From NCBI GenBank assembly GCA_964624635.1, contig CAZUXM010000082.1, positions 1 through 11,456 on the forward strand: a stretch of 11,456 nt of DNA, written 5' to 3'. The stretch comes from JANWKQ01 sp964624635. Its GTDB lineage: Bacteria > Bacteroidota > Bacteroidia > CAIKAF01. The position numbers and the translations under genes were made by a program. Positions 1 to 5,438 of the stretch are shown one piece after another. Every line of letters begins with the position of its first letter. Position 1 is the first letter of the stretch. The notes beneath the pieces were generated by a model that did no database searches, was not told the DNA's origin, and saw only the letters and a program-made list of their open reading frames with translations.

Positions 1-244
1 ACCCATAGTGAGATATTTTAATACGTTTAACCCAGCCATCCTGAATAGCGTAAATGTTCCATCCTACTTTACGCTGGGTTCTAAAATCTAACCCCAAATG
101 AAAATGATGCGACCTCATTACACAAAACCCCCCTGAAATATCAGGTGCCACTGACATAGGCTGCTGAGTATATTGAGGATAGGTTTGAGCAATTACCTGA
201 CCGGATAAGAATAATAGTATGTATATAATCTTCTTCAACTTCAT
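1..244 (-). CDS. Secreted M23-family peptidase, N-terminal part only (runs off left edge)
   Basis: Read on the minus strand from ATG at 244, this gives 81 codons with no stop before the window edge. Residues 1-19 (MKLKKIIYILLFLSGQVIA) form a signal peptide: lysine-rich start, hydrophobic core, then Ala before QTYPQ. Further on there is SHHFHLGLDFRTQ and then GWNIYAIQDGWVKRIKISHYG. This is the start of the LytM/M23 fold as seen in many Bacteroidota proteins, where HxGxD supplies the first zinc ligands (His and Asp) and the G-x-x-Y-A-x-x-D-G-x-V strand follows. The family cleaves peptide cross-links in peptidoglycan, in the periplasm or outer envelope. The second metal motif (HxH) would lie outside the window, so whether it is active cannot be judged. 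It is transcribed away from the coiled-coil-zapA-rny operon. Confidence 0.82.
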   Translation of the reverse strand, partial: MKLKKIIYILLFLSGQVIAQTYPQYTQQPMSVAPDISGGFCVMRSHHFHLGLDFRTQRKVGWNIYAIQDGWVKRIKISHYG

Positions 245-312
245 TTATTTATACAAAAACCAGACCGAGCCGCTAATTAAGCTATAATCAGTCATGATTC
301 CATTAACTTTTA

Positions 313-322
313 AGAACGTTCT
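313..322. promoter_or_regulatory. Palindrome AGAACGTTCT, possible operator
   Basis: AGAACGTTCT is a perfect 10-base palindrome. After one mismatched pair (312/323) it is flanked by TTT on the left (309-311) and AAA on the right (324-326), extending the symmetry to 18 bases with that single mismatch. It ends 7 bases before the -33 TTG, where an activator or repressor could contact RNA polymerase. No second copy was noticed in the window. Binding by any protein is inference only. Confidence 0.3.
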
Positions 323-329
323 AAAACTA

Positions 330-359
330 TTGGATTTCTCAATTCCTTCCTTAATTTTG
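330..359 (+). promoter_or_regulatory. Bacteroidota-type promoter for the coiled-coil/zapA/rny operon
   Basis: TTG at 330-332 and TAATTTTG at 352-359 match the -33 TTG and -7 TAnnTTTG elements of the Bacteroidota housekeeping sigma factor, with a 19-base spacer inside the usual range. Transcription would start near 365-368, leaving a leader of about 30 bases before ATG 396. The leader just before the start is A-rich (AAAATAA) with no Shine-Dalgarno sequence, as is usual in this phylum. Confidence 0.65.
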
Positions 360-395
360 TACTTTAACTTTTTAGCCGTAAAGATTTGAAAATAA

Positions 396-686
396 ATGAG
401 TAATTACTCATCCATTATTACCAGTTTAAATTCAAAAATTGAGAAACTCGTTTTTCTGCACCGTCATTTGGAGGAAGAAAAAATGAGGCTCAATGCTGAA
501 AAGCAGGACTTATTAAAAATAATTCAGGAACTTAAAATAAAAAACAACTATTTAGAAGAACAGAATAAAGCAATAAGAATAGCAAAGGACCTAAAAGAAG
601 AAGGAGGAGATTCTATGGATCTAAAACTAAAGATCAATGAGCTCATCCGTGAAGTAGACAAATGTCTGGCATTACTTAACAGATAA
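396..686 (+). CDS. Small coiled-coil protein, ZapB-like position upstream of zapA
   Basis: This 96-residue protein has no signal peptide. Residues about 8-65 are a heptad-rich, charged helix (EKLVFLHRHLEEEKMRLNAE onward, rich in Glu, Lys, Leu and Ile), so a dimeric coiled coil is expected. The C-terminal block DLKLKINELIREVDKCLALLNR is a motif I recognise from small Bacteroidota proteins encoded directly before zapA. It ends 14 bases before zapA and shares the operon promoter, which suggests a partner of ZapA at the division septum. In E. coli, ZapB is a short coiled-coil protein that binds ZapA, and the size and architecture are similar, but homology cannot be claimed from sequence alone. 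Related proteins are sometimes mislabelled as a phenylalanyl-tRNA synthetase fragment; nothing here supports that. Confidence 0.75.
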   Translation: MSNYSSIITSLNSKIEKLVFLHRHLEEEKMRLNAEKQDLLKIIQELKIKNNYLEEQNKAIRIAKDLKEEGGDSMDLKLKINELIREVDKCLALLNR

Positions 687-700
687 TATATACATAAATA

Positions 701-994
701 ATGGAAGATCTGTCAATCAAACTAAGCATCGCGAATCGCTCCTATCCACTTACTATCAAGGCGGAACAGGAGGAATATTTTCGCAAAGCAGCAGTAATGA
801 TTACTGACAGAATGAAAGTATATGAAGCCAATTACTCAGTAAAAGATCACCAGGACTTATTAGCCATGTGTGCCCTTGAGTTTGCATCTAAATTTCTGGA
901 AGCAGAAAGCAAACGTTCAGTAATTGATGAATCTGTAAGCGATCAACTGGAAGAAATGGAAAAATTCATTTCTCAGTATTTAAGCCAGTATTAA
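701..994 (+). CDS. zapA: Cell division protein ZapA
   Basis: At 97 residues it matches the usual ZapA length (about 95-110). The N-terminal globular part, LSIKLSIANRSYPLTIKAEQ, fits the ZapA beta-hairpin signature (I-x-I-x-x-x-x-Y-P-L). It is followed by EEYFRKAAVMITDRMKVYEANY and the KDHQDLLAMCALEFASKFLE helix, which corresponds to the well-kept D-x-x-D-L-L-A-M-x-A-L segment. The C-terminus (about residues 62-97) is the coiled coil through which ZapA tetramerises. ZapA binds FtsZ, bundles protofilaments and stabilises the Z ring in the cytoplasm. It is the middle gene of the operon: 14 bases after the coiled-coil gene and 47 bases before rny. Confidence 0.9.
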   Translation: MEDLSIKLSIANRSYPLTIKAEQEEYFRKAAVMITDRMKVYEANYSVKDHQDLLAMCALEFASKFLEAESKRSVIDESVSDQLEEMEKFISQYLSQY

Positions 995-1011
995 TTAAAG
1001 GCCTCTCCTGT

Positions 1012-1036
1012 TCTGTTGTTTATTCATAATAACAGA
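1012..1036 (+). promoter_or_regulatory. Hairpin in the zapA-rny spacer, six bases before the rny start
   Basis: TCTGTTGTT (1012-1020) pairs with AATAACAGA (1028-1036), giving nine pairs including one G-T wobble, around a 7-base loop. No T-run follows, so it is not an intrinsic terminator. Its base ends five bases before ATG 1042, so it could affect ribosome access to rny or serve as a processing site. Stability is modest because the stem is AT-rich. Confidence 0.35.
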
Positions 1037-1041
1037 TATAT

Positions 1042-2589
1042 ATGGATACACCTACACTTATTACCATAATTGCCAGTGTTGTGGCACTTATCATTGGTTA
1101 TATCATAGCTACCATTATCAGCAAAAGTGTACAAAAGAAAAAGGTAGAAGACATTTTAAAGAAAGCAGAGGCAGACGGAGAGATTATCAAGGAAAAAAAG
1201 ATCCTCCAGGCTAAAGAAAAATTTATTCAACTCAAATCAGAGCATGATAAACATGTAAATGAAAAAAACAAAGTAATCGCTGATGGTGAAAATAGAATAA
1301 AACAAAAAGAACAACAACTCACCAGCAAAATAGAAGATTACAAGAAAAAAGAACACGAAATAGAAAATGTAAAACGTGACATACTTGATCAGAAGGATAT
1401 TTATGAAAAACGACGTCAGGATGTAGAGAAGATTCATGCCCGTCAGGTACAACAATTAGAAGCGTTAGCTAACCTAAGTAAAGAAGATGCCAAAGCTCAA
1501 TTGGTAGAAGCACTAAAAGCAGAGGCAAAAACCAATGCATTGGGATACATTCAGGAAATAATGGAAGAAGCTAAACTGAATGCAACCAAAGAAGCTAAAA
1601 AGATTGTGTTACAAACCATACAACGCGTAGGGGTAGAAGCTTCCGTTGAAAATGCCATTACTGTATTTAATATCGAAAGTGACGAAATTAAAGGACGTAT
1701 TATTGGTCGTGAAGGACGTAACATTCGTGCTTTAGAAGCAGCTACAGGAGTAGAAATCATTATTGATGATACTCCGGAAGCAATTGTACTCTCATGTTTC
1801 GATCCGGTACGAAGAGAAATTGCCCGTTTGGCTTTACATCAATTGGTTATGGATGGACGTATACATCCGGCCCGTATTGAAGAAGTAGTCAATAAAGTGC
1901 AAAAACAAATTGAAGAGGAAATCATGGAAATAGGTAAACGTACCACCATTGATTTAGGTATTCATGGTTTACATTCTGATTTGATTCGTCACGTAGGTAA
2001 AATGCGTTATCGTTCATCTTACGGACAAAACCTATTACAACATAGCCGAGAAGTAGCCAACTTATGTGGTATCATGGCAGCTGAATTAGGGTTAAATCCC
2101 AAAATTGCTAAACGTGCTGGTCTTTTACATGACATTGGTAAAGTTCCTGATGGTGAAAGCGAAATGCCTCATGCTATTTACGGTATGAAGCTGGCTGAAA
2201 AATATAAAGAGAAGCCTGAAATCTGTAATGCCATTGGAGCTCACCACGACGAAATTGAAATGACTTCATTATATGCTCCAATCATTCAGGTATGTGATGC
2301 TATTTCAGGAGCACGTCCGGGAGCACGACGTGAGATGACTGAAAACTATATCAAACGTATCAAAGAACTAGAAGGTTTGGCTATGGAATATCCGGGTGTA
2401 TTAAAGTCATATGCCATTCAAGCAGGTCGTGAATTACGTGTATTGGTAGAATCGGATAAAGTAACTGATCAGGAATCAGATAATCTGGCTTTCACTATTT
2501 CAAACAGAATTCAAACTGAAATGACATATCCGGGTCAGGTGAAAGTTACTGTTATCAGAGAAAGAAGAAGCGTGGCGGTGGCGAAATAA
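1042..2589 (+). CDS. rny: Ribonuclease Y (membrane-anchored endoribonuclease)
   Basis: At 515 residues it has the standard RNase Y length and order. Residues about 5-27 (LITIIASVVALIIGYIIATI) form one membrane anchor. Residues about 30-190 form a long Lys/Glu-rich coiled coil. A KH RNA-binding domain carries GRIIGREGRN at 218-227. An HD hydrolase domain has H334, the H363-D364 pair (LLHDIGK), the HHDE motif at 401-404 and D419 as likely metal ligands; all expected residues are present. RNase Y makes the initiating endonucleolytic cuts in mRNA decay and RNA processing at the inner face of the cytoplasmic membrane. It is the last gene of the operon with zapA, a linkage I recall from other Bacteroidota. 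Its stop codon abuts the stop of the convergent gene with no spacer and no intrinsic terminator. Confidence 0.96.
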   Translation: MDTPTLITIIASVVALIIGYIIATIISKSVQKKKVEDILKKAEADGEIIKEKKILQAKEKFIQLKSEHDKHVNEKNKVIADGENRIKQKEQQLTSKIEDYKKKEHEIENVKRDILDQKDIYEKRRQDVEKIHARQVQQLEALANLSKEDAKAQLVEALKAEAKTNALGYIQEIMEEAKLNATKEAKKIVLQTIQRVGVEASVENAITVFNIESDEIKGRIIGREGRNIRALEAATGVEIIIDDTPEAIVLSCFDPVRREIARLALHQLVMDGRIHPARIEEVVNKVQKQIEEEIMEIGKRTTIDLGIHGLHSDLIRHVGKMRYRSSYGQNLLQHSREVANLCGIMAAELGLNPKIAKRAGLLHDIGKVPDGESEMPHAIYGMKLAEKYKEKPEICNAIGAHHDEIEMTSLYAPIIQVCDAISGARPGARREMTENYIKRIKELEGLAMEYPGVLKSYAIQAGRELRVLVESDKVTDQESDNLAFTISNRIQTEMTYPGQVKVTVIRERRSVAVAK

Positions 2590-2596
2590 TTATTTC
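2583..2596. repeat. 14-base palindrome spanning both convergent stop codons
   Basis: GAAATAATTATTTC is a perfect palindrome centred exactly on the joint between the rny stop (2587-2589) and the stop of the minus-strand gene (2590-2592). Both proteins therefore end in a Lys codon followed by TAA. As RNA it would make only a weak AT hairpin with almost no loop, so it is unlikely to terminate transcription alone. Confidence 0.5.
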
Positions 2597-2859
2597 AATA
2601 CTTCCGGCAAATTCTCTACTGTTTTTTCACCTGCTGCCATTTTCATAATTACTACACATTTATGTTTTTCGAAGGTGGTTTTATTGATTTCTGTTAATCC
2701 ATTTAGTACAGTATAGTAATCTCCTATTACCTGAGTACTCAATCCATTTACAAATACTTCTGATTCGGGAATGGCTTTTACCTGAGCAATATAATCAATC
2801 ACAACTTGTTCGAAATTTTCGGTGAGTGGATACAAGCTTACTTCAACTGTAACTTTCAT
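2590..2859 (-). CDS. Small YkoF/MTH1187-type (DUF77, thiamine-binding-like) protein
   Basis: This 89-residue cytoplasmic protein opens with MKVTVEVSLYPLTENFEQVV, continues with NGLSTQVIGDYYTVLNGL, and has a late strand KCVVIMKMA. This beta-alpha-beta-beta-alpha-beta pattern, with E-x-S-x-Y-P-L near the start and the S-T-Q-x-x-G-x-Y segment, resembles the small single-domain YkoF/MTH1187 family (formerly DUF77). Members of that family bind thiamine or its hydroxymethylpyrimidine moiety, or are uncharacterised. The family call is from pattern recall, and ligand binding is inferred. It starts 11 bases after the ppk stop on the same strand, so the two are probably one transcript. No thiamine transport or synthesis gene is visible nearby, and no TPP riboswitch was seen. 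Confidence 0.6.
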   Translation of the reverse strand: MKVTVEVSLYPLTENFEQVVIDYIAQVKAIPESEVFVNGLSTQVIGDYYTVLNGLTEINKTTFEKHKCVVIMKMAAGEKTVENLPEVLK

Positions 2860-2870
2860 AATAAAACCAA

Positions 2871-4958
2871 TTAATCGTCGGCAAATACTTTATAATATTT
2901 ATTTCTTAGCATTTCATAAATCTCAAATTGAGCTCTAAATGATGCTCCTGTATATGGGAGGTGATTATTATTTAATTCACCATCTATGATTCTTGCTTTT
3001 GTATTATCTTTTAATTGATAATTGATGATATCCAGTATTTCTTTTTTTAATGTTGGTTCTGTAATAGGAAAGCCCAATTCAACACGATGATATAAATTTC
3101 TTTTCATCCAGTCAGCAGATGACAAATATACTTTTTCGTCACCTCCATGATGAAATACACAAATGCGGGCATGCTCCAGATATTGGTCAACTATTCTTCT
3201 CACTTTAATATTCTTCGAATAGCTTTTGTCCGGTATCAAACAACAAACACTTCTCACGATGATATCAACATGAACTCCTGCTTGAGATGCCTCGTACAGT
3301 TTATCAATCATTGATTCATCTTCCAGATTATTGATTTTAATAATAATATGTGCTTTTTTACCTGATTTTGCCTGAGCAATTTCAGTATCAATCATCATAT
3401 GTAGTTGATTTACCATATTATATTGAGCAACTAATAAATGATTGAATTTTGTTTCACTGGTTTTATGCTCTAGTTCTTTGAAGAAAGAAGTAAGTTCATC
3501 ACAAATTTCGTAGGTGGATGTGAAATATCCATGATCCGAATAAACCTTGGCAGTTTTTTCATTAAAATTCCCGGTGCTTAAAAAAGCGTATTGGCGTACA
3601 CCTCTCCGATTCCCCGATTCCCTGGATACCAAAATAGCCTTAGCATGCACCTTTAATCCGGGCATACTATAAATAACGTTTACCCCGGCAGCAGCCATTT
3701 GTTGGGCAAATCTTAAATTAGTCTCTTCGTCAAATCTTGCTTTTACTTCAACAAAAACAGTTACTTTTTTCCCGTTTCGGGCAGCATTAATTAAGGCGTT
3801 TACAATGGCTGAGTCGTTCGCCACCCTATACTGTGTAGCTTTTATTTCAAAAACCTTGGGGTCAAATGATGCCTGATTTAAAAACCTCACTACATAATCA
3901 TAATCCTGATATGGGAAGTGTAACATCCAATCCCTGGTTTTAATCGCTTCAAACATGGACGGAAAACTATCGAACTCAGGAATCCTTAATGGTAGTTGAG
4001 GAAATACTTCTAACGCAGGTGCCAATGGATTTGGAAACTTGAAAAAATCATAGAAGTTATGATACCTTCCCCCGGGTATCATTTCATTTTTTTTCATTTT
4101 AAAAATACTCTTCAAAAAAACAACCGCTTCTTCGGGCATTCTTTCATCATATAAAAACCTGCTGGGTGCACCGATTTTTCTTTTTCCTAAACTCCTTTTT
4201 ACTTTCTCTACCAAATTACCCTGAAATTCATCATCAATGTGAAGATCCGCATCTCTCGACATTTTTATGCTATGAGCATACTCTATATTATATCCTTTAA
4301 AAATATCCGACAAATTATATCTGATAACATCATCTAAAAATGTAATACAATACTTACCCTCATGCGATGGTAACTCTATAAACCTTTTTACAGCATCACT
4401 GGGTATTTTAATGATGGCATATTTTTTCCTTTTCGGAGCCTTTTTAATACCTGTTTTACTTTTAGCTGTTTTTTTATTTTTTGATGTTAATGCCACAAAC
4501 AAATAAATACTCCCATTTTGTAAAAATGGTACCACTTTATTTTTTACCAGTAATACCGGTTGAACATGAAATATTAACTCTTCCTGATAAAACTGTTTTA
4601 AATAACTCTGTTGTTTAGTCGAAAAGTCTTCGTCCATGCTCAGATGAATCCCATTTTTTTCTAATTCAGGCAATATGGTCCCTCTAAATACCTGTCCAAA
4701 CTCCTTTTGTTGAGAATCAACTATATTTTTTATATCATTTAATAACTCTTCAGCCTCTTCTTTATGTTTATTATCAGTCAAAGTATGCCTTATCACCCCT
4801 ACCCTTACCCTAAAAAACTCATCCAGATTATTGCTGTAAATGGCTAAAAATTTAATCCTTTCATACAATGGCAGAGACGGGTCCATAGCCTCCTGCATTA
4901 CTCTGTAATTGAAGGAAAGCCAACTAATATCCCTATTAAAATACCGTGATTTTTCCAT
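2871..4958 (-). CDS. ppk1: Polyphosphate kinase 1
   Basis: This 695-residue protein has typical PPK1 length and order. The N domain has ISWLSFNYRVMQEA and YSNNLDEFFRVRVG (residues 11-54; N43/N44 lies at the nucleotide-binding Asn). The head domain follows, then two phospholipase-D-like C-terminal domains. Key residues are present: R378 and R408 correspond to the Mg-binding arginines, H438 in KVHAKAILV is the autophosphorylated histidine, and H596 in YLEHARICVF is the second essential histidine. PPK1 reversibly moves the ATP gamma-phosphate onto inorganic polyphosphate, commonly at the inner membrane. Residues 160-179 are a very Lys-rich stretch within the head domain. The gene is divergent from the 5036 gene and lies upstream of the small YkoF-like gene. 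No Pho-box-like site or convincing promoter was found in its 77-base upstream spacer. Confidence 0.96.
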   Translation of the reverse strand: MEKSRYFNRDISWLSFNYRVMQEAMDPSLPLYERIKFLAIYSNNLDEFFRVRVGVIRHTLTDNKHKEEAEELLNDIKNIVDSQQKEFGQVFRGTILPELEKNGIHLSMDEDFSTKQQSYLKQFYQEELIFHVQPVLLVKNKVVPFLQNGSIYLFVALTSKNKKTAKSKTGIKKAPKRKKYAIIKIPSDAVKRFIELPSHEGKYCITFLDDVIRYNLSDIFKGYNIEYAHSIKMSRDADLHIDDEFQGNLVEKVKRSLGKRKIGAPSRFLYDERMPEEAVVFLKSIFKMKKNEMIPGGRYHNFYDFFKFPNPLAPALEVFPQLPLRIPEFDSFPSMFEAIKTRDWMLHFPYQDYDYVVRFLNQASFDPKVFEIKATQYRVANDSAIVNALINAARNGKKVTVFVEVKARFDEETNLRFAQQMAAAGVNVIYSMPGLKVHAKAILVSRESGNRRGVRQYAFLSTGNFNEKTAKVYSDHGYFTSTYEICDELTSFFKELEHKTSETKFNHLLVAQYNMVNQLHMMIDTEIAQAKSGKKAHIIIKINNLEDESMIDKLYEASQAGVHVDIIVRSVCCLIPDKSYSKNIKVRRIVDQYLEHARICVFHHGGDEKVYLSSADWMKRNLYHRVELGFPITEPTLKKEILDIINYQLKDNTKARIIDGELNNNHLPYTGASFRAQFEIYEMLRNKYYKVFADD

Positions 4959-5035
4959 TGGTTGGATAAAACTGCCTAATCAAGCACAAATATTGATTAT
5001 TTTTTGTAATTTTATCTTGTTCAAATGGTTAATTA
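4959..5035. promoter_or_regulatory. Short divergent promoter region between ppk1 and the small secreted protein gene
   Basis: This 77-base, very AT-rich spacer must hold start signals for both directions. On the plus strand TTG at 4993-4995 is followed after 17 bases by TATCTTGT (5013-5020), a weak match to TAnnTTTG. On the minus strand AATATTTG differs from TAnnTTTG at one position, but I see no TTG at the right distance. Both assignments are tentative. Confidence 0.3.
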
Positions 5036-5404
5036 ATGAAAGGGATATACTTGTTTATTTTATTTCTGACCCTTTGGGGCTCCGAATTAGTGTATTCTCA
5101 AAACGGAGAGGTAATTAATGATACCTTATGGATAACCCCTTCGGCTACCAAACCTATTGAATTCTCAAAAGCCTTAGGTAAAGTTTTATATATTAGAAAC
5201 ATAGTACCAGATGATTTGCCGGTAAAACAGCGTAGAATACAGATTATATCATCAGTTGCCAATGAAATAGATGAGAAATTAATCAATGTAATTAACAATA
5301 AAGACATCGCTATCAGCCTGGAATTATTCACAGATAGATATTATACGATGTATATTAAGAAAAACAATGCAACCATAGAGAGTAAAAAACTCATCATAAG
5401 ATAG
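5036..5404 (+). CDS. Small secreted protein of unknown function
   Basis: I do not recognise this 122-residue protein. Residues 1-21 (MKGIYLFILFLTLWGSELVY) followed by SQ look like a signal peptide with cleavage near SQ-NGE, so the mature form would be about 100 residues in the periplasm or outside. There is no lipobox cysteine; indeed no cysteine occurs in the whole protein. The mature part alternates short hydrophobic strands with polar turns (KVLYIRNIV, RIQIISSVA, AISLELFTD, YTMYIKK), suggesting a small beta-rich fold. No C-terminal sorting domain is visible. The next gene, a type B-sorted surface protein, starts 34 bases later on the same strand with no terminator between, so co-transcription and a related surface role are plausible but unproven. 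The divergent neighbour is ppk1. Confidence 0.65.
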   Translation: MKGIYLFILFLTLWGSELVYSQNGEVINDTLWITPSATKPIEFSKALGKVLYIRNIVPDDLPVKQRRIQIISSVANEIDEKLINVINNKDIAISLELFTDRYYTMYIKKNNATIESKKLIIR

Positions 5405-5438
5405 AAATCGGTTTACCTAATTATTGATATAATAACTA

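Larger units (their letters stand above)
245..395. other. Divergent intergenic region between the M23 gene and the division/RNA-decay operon
   Basis: This 151-base AT-rich spacer carries a good plus-strand promoter (330-359) and a 10-base palindrome just upstream of it (313-322). I found no good TAnnTTTG element for the minus-strand M23 gene. No tRNA-like or small-ORF signal is visible. Confidence 0.6.

Noticed and set aside
995..1041. 6S RNA gene downstream of zapA, as in enterobacteria
   Set aside because: The spacer is 47 bases, far too short for 6S RNA.
1237..1760. Minus-strand reading frames of about 70 codons opposite rny
   Set aside because: They lie wholly within the well-supported RNase Y gene. 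Their Phe/Ile/Tyr-rich or low-complexity products are the expected antisense of a Lys/Glu-rich coiled coil and of the KH region.
5405..5438. TTATT-GATAT-AATAA mini-hairpin between the small secreted protein and the type B protein
   Set aside because: It is a five-pair AT-only stem with no U-tract; too weak to call a terminator.
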